In this document: in pieces, positions 32,280 through 44,274 of the stretch
Layout: each line of letters begins with the position of its first letter
Numbering within the stretch: the first letter of the stretch is position 1
Source: Microcyclospora pomicola
Taxonomy: Eukaryota > Ascomycota > Dothideomycetes > Capnodiales
NCBI GenBank assembly: GCA_002786065.1
Contig: NHNY01000009.1
Span: 496,001 to 560,000 of the forward strand
Direction: 5' to 3'
DNA length: 64,000 nucleotides
Made by a program: the position numbers and the translations under genes
Notes under the pieces: generated by a model
Told to the model about the DNA's origin: nothing
Databases searched by the model: none
The model's input: only the letters and a program-made list of their open reading frames with translations

Positions 32280-33453
32280 TCATATCAATCCGCACATGCG
32301 CAAATTCTCCTGGATGATGATGTCGTTGACTGCTGCCATGACGAAGCGGATCTGCATCGTGTCGGTAGCACACGTGAAATGCGTGTAGATCTGCTTGGTT
32401 GGGTGCTGGTTGAGCCTGGGATTGCCTGTCAGCATCTAGAAGATGTTATCTTCCTCGTCCAGCGGCCGTTACTTACGAGACGAAACGGTTCAAGATGTAG
32501 TCACATGCCGAACCATAATCCTGCCCTCCCTCATAATCCGGGAAGTAGTTCTTCATCGGTGATACTGGCAACTTCTCCTTGAATCTGTCGATTTTGTTCA
32601 GGAAGAGAATGATGCTGGTCTTGGTGAACCATCGGCTGTTGCAGATACTGTCGAACAGGGTGAGCGCCTCCTGCATGCGGTTGACTGTCTCGTCCTCAAA
32701 CAGCAATTGGTCGTACTCGGAGATGGCAACGAGGAAGAGAATGGTAGTCACGTTCTCGAAGCAGTGAATCCACTTCTTACGCTCGGAACGTTGTCCACCG
32801 ACATCGAACATACGATATGTGAGATCACCAATGATAAAGGTTGTCTCCGTGATACCGGTGGTCTTCACACGCGATCGGAGCACGTCTGCGTCAGACGGGA
32901 TATAGGTAGGTGAAGCGATGGTGTCGATCGAGTCGAAGTAGTACTTCGCGCTGTCGTTGAGTTGGTATTCGCGACTCCTCTGGAATGCCGCTTGCACACC
33001 AGCATCTGCCCACAATGTCTTGATTGCCTGGCCAACTTCTGGAGGAAGCACATCGCCTTCGATTTGTGCGGGTTGCATGAAGATGGTCTGGACGTGGTAC
33101 TCAGCACGTTGGTCGTCGAGAGGAAGCTCCAGACTCTCCATGGCTTCCAGGATGACACGCATCGATTGTACGGTGTTGGAGAAGATGATCTGCGCGAGAG
33201 ATTAGTCGCCTTCATGTGACGCCCTTGGTAGAATGCATACCTCTCTGAAGCTCTCGCGCTCGTCTCTCGAGTAGCCACCCTCGTGGATGAGTTTCATTTG
33301 TTTCAGGATCGTCGATTTGCCGGATTCTCCAGCGCCCAGCAACAGCATCTTGATCTCATTTCGCAAATTCATCTTATCCCTCTTCAACTGGTTCTCGATC
33401 TCCTCATTCCGCTGCTTCCCCTCCTTCGACTCTGAACTCTGACCACAACCCAT
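32280..33453 (-). CDS. Heterotrimeric G-protein alpha subunit, group I (FadA/GNA-1 type)
   Basis: Three exons, 33453-33241, 33189-32477 and 32415-32280, give 353 residues, the exact family size. The N-terminus MGCGQSS carries Gly2 for myristoylation and Cys3 for palmitoylation. Nucleotide-binding motifs are GAGESGKST (P-loop), the arginine switch [21 protein letters not shown] (switch II), FLNKIDRF and TCATDT. The C-terminus NLRMCGLI has the cysteine modified by pertussis toxin in the Gi class. The last intron needs the second of two AG sites (32416) to keep frame with the conserved FVS|LNQ. Group I fungal alpha subunits couple pheromone and nutrient receptors to cAMP and MAPK signalling and affect growth, sporulation and virulence. 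Confidence 0.97.
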
Positions 33454-36400
33454 CCTGACGGTAAGGCGTGAGAGAAACTGATGTGTAGCGTGGGTGATGA
33501 GCCGACCGGACTCAAAACAGGCTCCGGTACGTGGCAGCGATATCCACGGCGTCCCAGACGGTTCGTAACAACGCGCGGATGGCGCTCAAAAGAGGACTAA
33601 TGGGAAAGATATCAGTGTCATCAGATCATGCGATTGGTGGTAAGCAATACAGAGGACAACGCGGCGATGCAAACCGGCTCGGTGAGCGCTGTCGCCTCCT
33701 GTGCGAGTTCTCTCGCTATGCACCAGATATTTGTCTTCACGGCAATGTACAAGAATGCCAACCGTCTCATTGTTTTCAGTGTCGCTCCAACATTCCCCGC
33801 ACCTCGTGTCTGAACTCCAATCCACGGTCGCGCCTTTGCGACCGCCGCCGCCGCCGCAAACCAGACAAATTGAACGTACCTTCTCTGCAAATGTAGTGCT
33901 CGCCTCCCTCTAGACGTCTTGGATGAGACACTCGATGTAAGACTGCTTGCGGTATTCTGTATTGGCGTCGGTGAGAGGTTGTGGTTGGCGACCGGTGTCC
34001 GGCTCGGAGGTGGTGTCACAGAGGGGTGTCGCGATTAACGCTGGGACTGACAAAACGACCACGGCGGTGACGTTGCGACAAGTGAGGTGATGCTGGAGGC
34101 TGTAGCCAGCGAAGGCGGCGTCGATGACGGACGTGTGGTAGGTATGAACTGTGTCGCTGGTGCGCTGCGTGGATGGAGAGAGCAGAGGAAGTGAAGTTGG
34201 TGGACGGTGATTGGTAACGCGTCCAAGGGAGCCAATAAGGCTGGGCGCTGGACGGAGATCGGTAAAGCAGAGTGACCGCTGGGACCGGCCGGTGTGGCTG
34301 ACAAGTGAGTGGGAGGCAGTTGGAGGCGAGTCAGGATTGTCTGTCCGACGACTCTGATGTCAATTGAGAAGAAGATATCGTTCGTCTGACACGAAGAAGT
34401 ATAGACGAGAGGACGGAAGGATGTTATGTGGTTGGTGGTAATGATGATGATGTTGGTGGTTGGGAAACACTTGGTCCCGTTGCTGTCCGGGGACGACTAC
34501 AGTACTGTACATAACGTACCTCATGTTCTGAGACACCAATGTGATTCCATAAGGTATTTGATGAGTTTATATGAATGACCATCTCTGACCATGGCATACT
34601 TTGACATCCTGAGCCACGGACGGTACAAGGCACTGATAAAGCGGTGGCCACTACGTACCTAAGGATCAATTTGTGGCGTAGGTGCTCTCCCAAGGTTGCG
34701 GCACACCACCTTTCCACCGCCACCACAAAGGCTATTGTTAAAGCTGCAAGGTGGGCCAAGCACTTCCGGTGAATGTTTGAACAAGACATCAGCCTCTGTC
34801 ATCCTTAAGTGTCTGACCACCACTTCCAGCTCGAGCAGCACGTATGATGCAGGACGCAATTGGCGGTACAGTACAACATACATGTACTGCAGAGAAGTCT
34901 CATGGGGAGCGGCACTTTTCGACTGGGCACCACTATGTTTCAGCCTTCCAGTCAATCTAGGTCGATTGAAGCGGCAGTCACAATGAGCACATGTCTAGAT
35001 ACGTACACTGACTCTCACGATGATGACCATGATTTGCAAACCCCTGTTGAGGAATAGCATGGTCGCGACAGTCCAAGGTAATTAGCTCGCACATCCGTAT
35101 ATGTCAAAGTCACCAATAAACCAAGGAAAGAATCGAGCATTATGTTTGCTTTGCACTGAATCATGACCCTTGGCTTGCGCTTGAAGCTTTGCATGACACA
35201 AGGATATGCCCTGTCTCGAGAGTTCGCCCATGTCGACCTCGATTCTCAATGCATCTTCCATGCGAACCACATGTTATCTGGCCGTTGATGTTGATGATAT
35301 CAGCCCCAAAGATTGTGCCACCGCCGCAATTGAACTCGAGAAGTACATGTATATTCAGATCACTGATCGCACAGCTCATAGTCAGACCATTACAGTTGCC
35401 GTGAACCCCATTGCTCTCGAGTGGGCCACGATGTGCTTGTCCTGTCCGGTTCGAACAACTCGCAGAACGTCTCCCCCCAAAAGACGTATAGTCGTTGTGT
35501 GGCTGGTCGATCGCCATATTGGATAAGACTGTCACATGAGTATCCACCACAGAGTCGTGCACAACGCTGAGAGCCAGCCTCAGCTTATCTGGAATGGACG
35601 TCAGTTTTCGCAACACGGAAGCCGTAGTATCGACACTGTAGCAGATTAGAGATCCACTGGTCTCAACGACCACCGCGACGACTGAGTTGAAAGCTATGTA
35701 GCACAATACCATGCAGCCATTGCATGAACTCATCATGCCCGCTGCACCACTGGCTCGTCCTCCGGTTGGCCTCTTCTCCAAGCTCTTGCTCGAAGCAAGT
35801 GAACGTTGATGAGAAGGAAAGGCGCCCAACAAGTGGGACGTGATGATATGATAGAGTCCAAAGATTCCCTGCCGATCCGAAGACCAACAGGAGCAGTCAG
35901 TTGATAGTTTTCAACTAGCAAAAACGCAATCTCGGACGAATCCTCACTGATATGCGTAATGCCCGTGCACTCTGTCGATGATGAGTCAGTATGCTGGATG
36001 CTGAAAGCGTATGGATTGGCTAAGGTGTGCACTTACGGGATTAGAGGGAGGAAGATTGGAGTAGGAGGTCTGGAATGGTTTAAATAGTGTCAACAGCGCT
36101 AGTGCAACAGTCCGCAATGCCACGTGATCGTCATTGCGCGGCTGCGAATGTGAATGGCAATCGCCTTTCGTATGAACAGATCAACATCATATAGTCAAGT
36201 AAAGCCCTCCGGGTCTATTCGACTATTGAGAATTCTACTAGGAAGTATTTACTTATGGAAGTCGTTGTTCGTGCTGTAGGACTGTGATCGCTGCTCTTGT
36301 TCGTGACGGCACTTTCTTGGCGCCACATCAGTCGAGCTGGACCCCACCTCCACTGCACGCTGCGTAGTCGGGCTAGAGGAGCGACAACCTTTGGAGGCTG

Positions 36401-36484
36401 CAGCATACGTTGAAGGCCTTTCCACTCTTTTGGTGCGCGCATTGAGGCAATCTTCTGCTCTTTACATCAGTCCACACCGACATC
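33454..36484. other. Long intergenic region, G-alpha / ARP2 (divergent)
   Basis: A 3.0-kb gap between divergent ATGs. Near the G-alpha side (33.5-34.3 kb) it is GC-rich with a (CCG)5 run at 33842-33856, and probably holds a long 5' leader. From 34.3 kb it is AT-richer. A doubtful 191-aa ORF lies at 35161-35736 and is listed separately. Short TATA-like and CT-rich stretches precede ARP2. No other gene is supported. Confidence 0.4.
35161..35736 (-). CDS. Doubtful 191-aa cysteine-containing ORF
   Basis: An uninterrupted ATG-started minus-strand frame gives 191 residues. The first ~25 residues include a hydrophobic stretch (MVLCYIAFNSVVAVVV) that could act as a signal peptide or membrane anchor. 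The C-terminal 100 residues hold seven cysteines with Gly/Asn-rich spacing (NCNGLTMSC, FNCGGGTIFG, ITCGSHGRC), a look found in small secreted fungal proteins. I recognise no family. Against it: it stands alone, shows no introns, and codon use is less biased than in the neighbouring genes. It may be a lineage-specific secreted protein or a chance ORF. Confidence 0.3.
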   Translation of the reverse strand: MMSSCNGCMVLCYIAFNSVVAVVVETSGSLICYSVDTTASVLRKLTSIPDKLRLALSVVHDSVVDTHVTVLSNMAIDQPHNDYTSFGGRRSASCSNRTGQAHRGPLESNGVHGNCNGLTMSCAISDLNIHVLLEFNCGGGTIFGADIININGQITCGSHGRCIENRGRHGRTLETGHILVSCKASSASQGS

Positions 36485-37834
36485 ATGGCAGAGACTCCAA
36501 TCGGTATGCCCAGTTGCCCCGAGAGCTTGATCCGCCTTGGATTGTACTAATGCGCCTCTCATAGTCCTCGATGGAGGTACTGGTTTCCTCAAAGCCGGAT
36601 ATGCAGGCACGGTCAGTCATTGCAATCGCCATGGCTACCCGGGTATTGTCAGTGACTGACTTCCGACGCGCAGAACTTCCCCGATCACCAATATCCCTCG
36701 ATCGTCGGGCGACCGATACTACGGACAGAAGAGCAGACCCAAGGAGATATACAGCTGAAGGATATCATGTGTGGAGATGAGGCGGCTGCAGCGAGATCAA
36801 TGCTTCAGATCACCTATCCGGTATGGCGTTAACAGGATGTGGATATGCTTGCAGGTTGATTGACAAAAGCCATACAGATGGAGAACGGTATCGTCAAACG
36901 ATGGGATGACATGCAACATCTCTGGGACTACACATTCTACGAGAAGATGCGGATAGACCCTGCTGGACGGAAGATCCTACTCACCGAACCGCCTATGAAC
37001 CCACTCAAGAACCGTGAGCATATGGCGGAAGTCATGTTCGAGCGCTACAATTTCGGCGGAATCTATGTGGCCATTCAAGCCGTCCTAGCACTTTACGCTC
37101 AAGGTCTATCTTCTGGCGTGGTGGTTGATTCTGGAGATGGTGTCACTCACATTGTGCCGGTTTACGAGAGCACTGTTCTCAACCACCTCACACGCCGTCT
37201 GGACGTTGCAGGCCGAGATGTGACCCGCAACCTCATCTCTCTTCTGACTCGACGAGGGTATGCCCTCAACCGGACAGCCGACTTTGAGACGGTACGCGCG
37301 ATCAAGGAGAAGCTGTGCTACGTATCGTACGACCTCGCCCTCGACCAACGGCTTAGTGAAGACACGACAGTGCTCGTCGAGTCGTATACCTTACCAGATG
37401 GCCGCGTCATACGCGTGGGTAGCGAACGTTTCGAAGCACCCGAATGTCTCTTCCAGCCCCATCTGGTCGACGTAGAACAACCCGGTATCGCCGAATTCCT
37501 GTTCAACACGATCCAATCCGCGGATGTGGACATCCGAACATCTCTCTACAAAGCCATTGTCCTTTCAGGAGGAAGCAGCATGTATCCCGGCCTGCCATCA
37601 CGAATGGAGAAGGAGATCAAGCAGCTGTGGCTGACCAAGGTTCTGAACGGAAACCCGGAACGCCTGAACAAATTCAAGGTCAGAATAGAGGATCCTCCGC
37701 GAAGACGGCATATGGTCTTCCTGGGCGGCGCCGTCTTGGCCAACATCATGGCCGACAAGCAAGACATGTGGGTGAGCAAGCAGGAGTGGGAGGAGCAGGG
37801 CGTGCGGGCGCTGGAAAAGTTGGGGGCACGATGA
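36485..37834 (+). CDS. ARP2: Actin-related protein 2 (Arp2/3 complex)
   Basis: Four exons, 36485-36503, 36565-36611, 36674-36820 and 36878-37834, give 389 residues. The first exon has only 19 nt (MAETPI) and the second 47 nt, which is typical of fungal actin-family genes with 5'-crowded introns. Motifs are [21 protein letters not shown] (split by intron 2), the ATP-site stretch [17 protein letters not shown] near 145, [16 protein letters not shown] near 300, and the actin-like end FLGGAVLA. Arp2 with Arp3 forms the template for branched actin filaments at endocytic patches and hyphal tips. Length and motifs separate it from actin and Arp3. Confidence 0.96.
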
Positions 37835-39439
37835 TGATCATCATGACGGCCATGACTAGAAGTTCGCTCTGCGTATATGGACATAGATCCGTGCATGAAC
37901 TCCCAAAAGCAAATGGCAATCACGCGCTTCACGTATGGTTTCCAATTGTCCGTGTCGTACACCCAGTCGTATTTACTACGGAATTGCACCGTGGTGCGTC
38001 AAGATGACATTTGCATCCCGCTATGGTAAGCTTCATGCCCCAGCACTGCAGCATCCATTTGAGCCGTGCAAGGCGACATGGGCTGCCACATCAATATCGT
38101 GCTCCCAACGTGATCAGAAAGGGCAGATAACGAGGGTGACTCTTGACGGCTAGGATATCGGGGCCGGACGGCAAGCCAGCAAGCAGAGTTCTGGAAAATC
38201 TAGCCGAGAACTTGCCTTGCTACTCAGAAGCTATTGATTATCCCAGGTACTCGAACAGCGCGACCGACGCATCTTCTAAAGCTAGGGGCTACTTGAATGT
38301 GCAATACGCGAACAATCGCCACAGCTTGCTTGGAGGAGAATATGTAGGTACCCTTGTTCTTTTGCTGTTGTTCGTAGTTCGGAACATCACGAAGGTGTCA
38401 TTTACGTAGCGGCGAATCTGACAACATCGTCGCCGCTATCCAGTACCACAGGTCGTTGGAGACGAGCACAGCCTTGAGAAAGTCAGCGCTTGTGCCGGGC
38501 ATGTTGCTCAACGAAGTCCATTCCTCCTTGTACCAAGGACATTACAGTCTGCCGAGGCTTCCTTCGCCCGTGCTACGTACGAGTCGGGATGTCTGACCGA
38601 ACTTGCTTTGTTGCGGTAGATCGTGAGACTCTGGGCTCCGAACACACGGTCGATGACCGTGCCACTTGTGCCTGAAGAATCAAAAGGTATACCAGTATGC
38701 GCATAGCCTCAAGAATCGCTCACGCTGCCGGATGTGGACAAAAAATACATCGGTATATCTGTTCATGACCGCAGCAGTCAGGCAAACACCAGCCAGCTAC
38801 GAGTGATGAAGCTGCTTTGACGATGGTAACGCCTTCGAGTACGACACCCATACATGGTTGGCTACCAAGACCTGGTCTCAACAGCAACTCACATTTCCCG
38901 CGTGCTCAATTGCCAGAGCCTATTCTAGCGGCGCGAGATCTGCATGGACCTTGTCATCGTAGCTCCGTCTCGCGACCAATTACTACAGGCGATGGCAAGG
39001 AGCAGAGACTAGGCTTCCGTCTCGCTCCACACGATCAGCTTACGACGTCAACCCAGCATCTGACGAGCCTGTTACGCCAAGCTTTTATCGCTGCAGGGAT
39101 GACTGAACCTTAAGCATAATAAGCCTCATGCGTTTTACCATATGCGGCTCGGCGATAATGTAGGGCCTCGGCACATGCGGCCGTGCGGGTCGCAGAGGCC
39201 GATCAGCACTGCCGTATGCAGCATGCAGCATGGCGATGGCGGTATACTGAGAATGCAGTCGATTCGTTCAGCATACCTTCTTCCGGAACTGCTATGGTTC
39301 TGGAGGAGTTGCTCTTGTAACATCCTCCACATTTAACCAACAGATTGACACTCTGCCGATTGTTGCGTCATACAATCAGCACTCCAGTCCGTCGTGTTAG
39401 ACATTACCTGGAGCACGAACTATCGAAGCTTGCCCCATC

Positions 39440-39985
39440 CCGTTGATGCCTTGATCGAATTACACCCTGACGCACGGCGCGAAACCGATCCTCGCTTCGT
39501 TCGATCCTCCTGAGCAAGCCCGCAAGCTCCTCGACCATGAGCTCGAGAACGCCGGGATTCAGGAACACATGCGTGTCACTGCCGAGGGCTAGTTGAAGCG
39601 TTTCTGGTTTGGCAGCTACGAAGGCTGATATGGCAGTGTAATCGCAAAGTCTCGGTAGCTATTCGAGTTCCGTAGCGGCTTCACCTTCGCTGAAATGGGC
39701 ATGATCCATGTCATCCCTGGCAAAGTAAGCAAGGCCTTCGATGCTTCTGATGAGGGCTCTCTGTTGCTCCCAGGCCAAGTCGAGGCATGTCGTGATGCCG
39801 TCTCTGTTGTAGACTACAAGTACATTGCTCGCAGCGTCTTTGACCACGGCCAAGCCGAACTGCAGGCCAAGGTTGGCGCCCATGACCGCTCGACTTCGAC
39901 GCTGCAGACGTTCTCTTCATTCGTCAAGCAAAACAAAAGCATCATCACCGCTTCTGCCTCAATCGCCATGGCTGCTCAAGCTTAA
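39440..39985 (+). pseudogene. Probable decayed protein-coding gene, family unknown
   Basis: The plus strand reads like protein in short in-frame blocks separated by stops. About 39461-39592 reads THGAKPILASFDPPEQARK and on to a stop at 39590-39592. About 39659-39985 reads GMIHVIPGKVSKAFDASDE and ends SASIAMAAQA before a TAA. A second frame at 39.42-39.51 kb (VDALIELHPDARRETDPRF) also looks coding. I find no GT-AG introns that join these blocks, so a host gene that has lost function is the simplest reading. It could also be a gene with non-standard exons. I do not recognise the family. Confidence 0.35.
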
Positions 39986-41011
39986 TGGCCATTACTGCTC
40001 CTGTCCAAATCGTCGTCGCCATTCAAGTCTGGTGCTGGAAGACAAGTCCCCGATCTTCCTTCCACTGTTGTCAGCGGCGTTCTGGGATACTTTTTGATCC
40101 GACTTTTAATCTCATGGACCATTCAATAGACTTTGGAGTATTGGCTCCAACATTCAGGCTTTAGACCTCATCTTTTCACTATACCGGCAGACAATCATCT
40201 CACCGTGCTAGAGTACCACGAGTCAGCGGAATGTGTGACAAGACAAGCAAAAGTGTAACACAAGCATCCAAGGTATGTAGTTGAGTAGCCCTTCTCTCTG
40301 CCACGTAGGCAGTCGTTATTCGATTTATGCAACTGGACGCCAGATCGGACGGCCAATCATGCTATTGTACTCGCATCATTACTGTTTACGGATGGTCGTC
40401 AGAATCCGTGGAGCCTGCGAATTATGGACCTCAGCTGTGCGCTGTATAGGTACGCGACCTGAAGACCTTATGAACCGAGAGGCATCTGTCACACCGGAGA
40501 AGCAGTCAGCTTTTGGCTGTGCCGTATAGATGTAAGATACACCTGAGGGGCCAGATAGGTACACCCGACTTGTAGATGGGTACTCCCGTCTCAGGCAACA
40601 GACAAGTGTACTGGCCTTGAGGATGGCATTCCAGGTCTAGAAACGAGTAAATTAGCATTCGAGATGATTCGTATCAGAAGCAAAGACAGCGTCCATGTTT
40701 CTCCGTGCATATGACGTTTCCTCTCGCCCGTGGACCTGCATATATCTAGCCAGAGTGTGGTATTATTTCAAATCCACAGGTACATATACGATAAAGGAAC
40801 ACATATATAAGCCAAGAACTGCGTGGCGACGCACTGTAAACACGAGGTGGCGATTTGAGGACGTAAACTCGGCGGCTTTCTCGGTCGCGTTGCATGGTTG
40901 CATAACGAGGCAATGCACTTGTCGTGCATTTGTAGGTCAGAGGAGGCGTTGGTAGACATGGGCGAAGCTGCACAGGCTGTCGTTGGAGCATCTGCAATCC
41001 GTTGTGGCCTT

Positions 41012-41104
41012 TTATTTCAGCGCTGCCGGGTCGATTCCGTCCATGAGGTGGTTAAGAGGGCCGAGGGACATTCCTAGCATCCACAAGTTGAGGTAGATGA
41101 TCAT
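41012..41104 (-). CDS. Possible 30-aa hydrophobic microprotein
   Basis: An ATG-started frame of 31 codons begins MIIYLNLWMLGMSLGP and ends DGIDPAALK. It looks like one short membrane segment with a polar tail. There is no homology I can recall and no supporting context, so it may equally be a last-exon fragment or chance. Confidence 0.15.
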   Translation of the reverse strand: MIIYLNLWMLGMSLGPLNHLMDGIDPAALK

Positions 41105-42880
41105 GGTGGTGCTGCATACCGTACTACAACAGATGCTAGGCTCGCTGTAAAGCGCGGAGTCTGCAGATCGTGACCCAAGGTGGAACAACAAGCTGGTCTA
41201 CAAGGTGTTTGACGAGGAGATATTTGGAGGGTCCACGGATTCCGATGGACTGATGCAGTAATACTTGCGATTCTCTGAATGTTCGATCAGGGAGGGATGG
41301 CGTTGCTGTGCCACAGCACAGATGCTTGTCCGCACACAGGCACTAGCTAGGTACCCCTCGGCCGGCCACAAGAGCGGCGAAATCGTGTCGCCTTGACTGC
41401 ATGTATTTGGTGACAACACCACACGGAGTGCAGACAGCACACGACATGATTTCTCCCGTCCTCCGCACGCTATTTGTGTGGATGACAGCCACGTGTGGTG
41501 GGACGGCTAGAACACAGGCACCGTAGTCTGGTGGAACTGCCACATACAGTAGGCGCCAACGGGGCGACTCAAATCTTCCAACCGCTCACACATGAGGACA
41601 ACCCGTCGTCTATTGGCCTAATGGAGATGACGACTTCAATCAAGGAGAGCGCGTAAGGTGTCGTGGGCGTGAACAGCGCTGCGAGAACGCGCGAATAACG
41701 AACAGGATGCAATTGAACACTGGTCACTATTGCAGTAGTGCTGAAGCATAGCGTTCGTCCGACGGGTGCGATGTTGCACTGCGGCGCTTGCACACGAACG
41801 ACGGCAAAGATTTCGCAACGGCGACGATACTGTACGACAATCACGTCCGGGCACGCAGGCGCTGCACTACCACTTCCGTCCGTGCTGCAAACTCGTATGG
41901 CCGTCGATAGATGATTGCTTGGCCTAGTGACAATTACTGTGCTCATGTTTGCAACGAGTGCAGCTGCTTCGGATTCGTACCATGTATGGCCATATGTCCT
42001 GGATCCTGGACTGGCTTTGGCTACATGCAAATGAATGCTCGTCCAGCACTGCGTGGCATTCCAAGAGATCGACCGATAGGCTGGCATCTGCGGCGGCAAA
42101 AGCTCGAGCAAAGTAGATCATATGGGGTGTTGGCACGGAGTATGTACGTGGCGGGCGTATTGATCGACAGCCGGTGATATTGGCTGGTATCGTCATTGAG
42201 GGTCGAGTCCATGAGACCACACAACAGTACACCGAACGTGATGCGCCTCGAATCATCATCATGCGACGCTGCTGTCATGAAGAGGACCAATCGACACTTC
42301 CATCGTGAATCTGCAGGACTTGGAGGAGGACCAACGATAGTCGGACAATCAGATACTGGCTAATGAGGCGTCGTTAGGCGGTCGTTGTCAATTTGGGGTG
42401 CAGTGCAGTTCCGGACTAGTGCTCGGCAGGCGCGGGTGGGGCCGAAATGAGACCAGGGGGGGCGCTGGAGGTCTGGTGTGTACAGCGACTACACCACCTC
42501 GACCTGCTCGTCTGCTGTCGACTCCTGCGCCGTCTCGCTCTGTGTCCACCACCACGCTGTGTCAGTCAGCCTTTGCTGTTCTTCCGTTCCTCTCCTACCT
42601 GAGACATCAGTCTCCATTCACTCGTTTCAACTTATCATCAACACGCGCCATTGAGCAGCTTCACTTTCCACCATAAACACAACCACAACCCACCATCCTT
42701 CTGCCTACCTTCGAACGAAAGACGCGCGACGCGAATCCCAGACTCCGACAATCCTCGCTATCCTTACCGTGGCTTCACTGGAATCCTTGACGACCTTCGA
42801 CAGCTTCACACACAGCTGACACGAGCCCACCGTTCGATTCATACTACATTTTATATCAACAGTGATATCCAGCTCCGACA

Positions 42881-44274
42881 ATGCAGCTTTCCATCGCTCT
42901 GCTTGCGGCAGCGGTCGCCGTCTCGTCCGCACAACCGCACCAGCATGGGCACCAGCACTTGCACAAGCGCGAGCCTGTGGCCGACCCTGACATGGTCGTT
43001 GTTCCCGGCCCGACCATGATCGCGTACGTGCTCAATGGCCAGCTGATCTCCGAGGAGGCCGTCAAGGAGGGCATCGCCAATGGCACTCTCGTCCTGGCTG
43101 GCAATGGTCAGCTGTCATCTGCGAGCGCCGTGTCATCCACTGTCGCGCCATCGCTCCCGTCCTCGACCTCGACGCCAGTGCAGCTCCCTTCTTCGACTTG
43201 GTCCTCGACTTCCACCTCGACTTCCACCTCGGCGCCTGCCCCAACCACGAGCTCCACCTCCAGCGCCAGCCCTGCAGCATCCAAAGCCACCCAGCAGACC
43301 GACTCGAGCTCTGGCAAGAGCAGCACTTCTAGCTCCTCCAGCGGCACCGGCGTCGACACCCCATTCCCCGATGGTGAGATTGACTGCTCCACCTTCCCAT
43401 CGGAGTACGGCGCGGTCCCGGTCTCTTACCTCGGTCTGGGTGGCTGGACTGGTATCCAGCAGGGCGGCTCAGGCTCCTCCTTGCTCGCTGGCTTGGAGAA
43501 CATCTTGACCGTCACCACTGGCACTTGCACTGACGGCGACTGCTGCACTGAGGGTTCCTACTGCTCGTACGCTTGCCCAGCAGGCTACCAGAAGTCCCAA
43601 TGGCCAACCACTCAGGGCAGCACTGGTCAGTCGGTCGGCGGCATCTTGTGCCAGAATGGCAAGCTGCACCTCACCAACCCCTCCATGGCCGACACTCTGT
43701 GCATGAGCGGTACCGATAAGGTGACCGTTCAGGTCAAGAACACTCTTGGTGACGATGTTGCCGTGTGCCGTACCGATTACCCAGGCACCGAGTCCGAGAC
43801 CGTTCCACTTGATGCCTCGGCTGGTTCCACCAGCCCCCTCACATGTCCCGACGCTGACAACTACTACAACTGGGAGGGCAGCCACACCTCTGCGCAGTAC
43901 TACGTCAACCCAGCTGGTGTCTCCACCTCCGATGGATGCCAATGGGGATCTGCTGACAAGCCGTGGGGCAACTTTGCCCCTCTCAACCTGGGTGTCGGTT
44001 ACTCCAACGGCGCTGCTTGGTTGTCCATCTTCCAGAACTCGCCTACGACTGATGCGAAACTTGACTTCACCATTGAGATCCAGGGTGACAACATGAGCGG
44101 CACTTGCAAGTACTCCAACGGCCAGTACTGCAGTGGCGAGGACTACTCTACCTGCAGCTCCACCACTGGATGCACTGTAAGTTATTGTGACTCGTTCAAT
44201 CATCGCATGTTTACTAACACATTCCATAGGTTTCTGTGAGCTCCGGAACTGCCACCTTCGTCTTCTCGCAATAA
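42881..44274 (+). CDS. SUN-family (Sim1/Uth1/Psu1-type) secreted cell-wall protein
   Basis: Two exons, 42881-44176 and 44230-44274, give 446 residues; the last exon encodes only VSVSSGTATFVFSQ. A signal peptide (MQLSIALLAAAVAVSSAQ) is followed by a His-rich stretch and a Kex2-type site at HKREPV. Residues ~70-160 are a Ser/Thr-rich, probably O-mannosylated region. The SUN domain fills the C-terminal ~270 residues, with IDCSTFPSEYGAVPVSYLGLGGWTGIQ, DCCTEGSYCSYACPAGYQKSQWP and conserved cysteines throughout. SUN proteins act on beta-1,3-glucan in the wall and are needed for septation and cell separation. It is highly biased in codon use, which suggests strong expression. Confidence 0.94.

Larger units (their letters stand above)
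37835..42880. other. Gene-poor 5-kb region
   Basis: The longest gap in the window. It has no intact gene that I can support. A decayed coding remnant at 39.44-39.98 kb is listed separately, and coding-like text also appears near 38.8-39.1 kb (FEYDTHTWLATKTW in one plus-strand frame). A tiny ORF lies at 41012-41104 on the minus strand. The last 400 nt (42.48-42.88 kb) are the CT- and CA-rich leader of the SUN-family gene. No terminal repeats or transposase motifs were seen. Confidence 0.4.

Noticed and set aside
37835-42880. Transposable element in the longest gap
   Set aside because: I looked for terminal repeats, reverse-transcriptase or transposase motifs and strong AT-rich mutation blocks and found none by eye. 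A repeat search against the genome would settle it.
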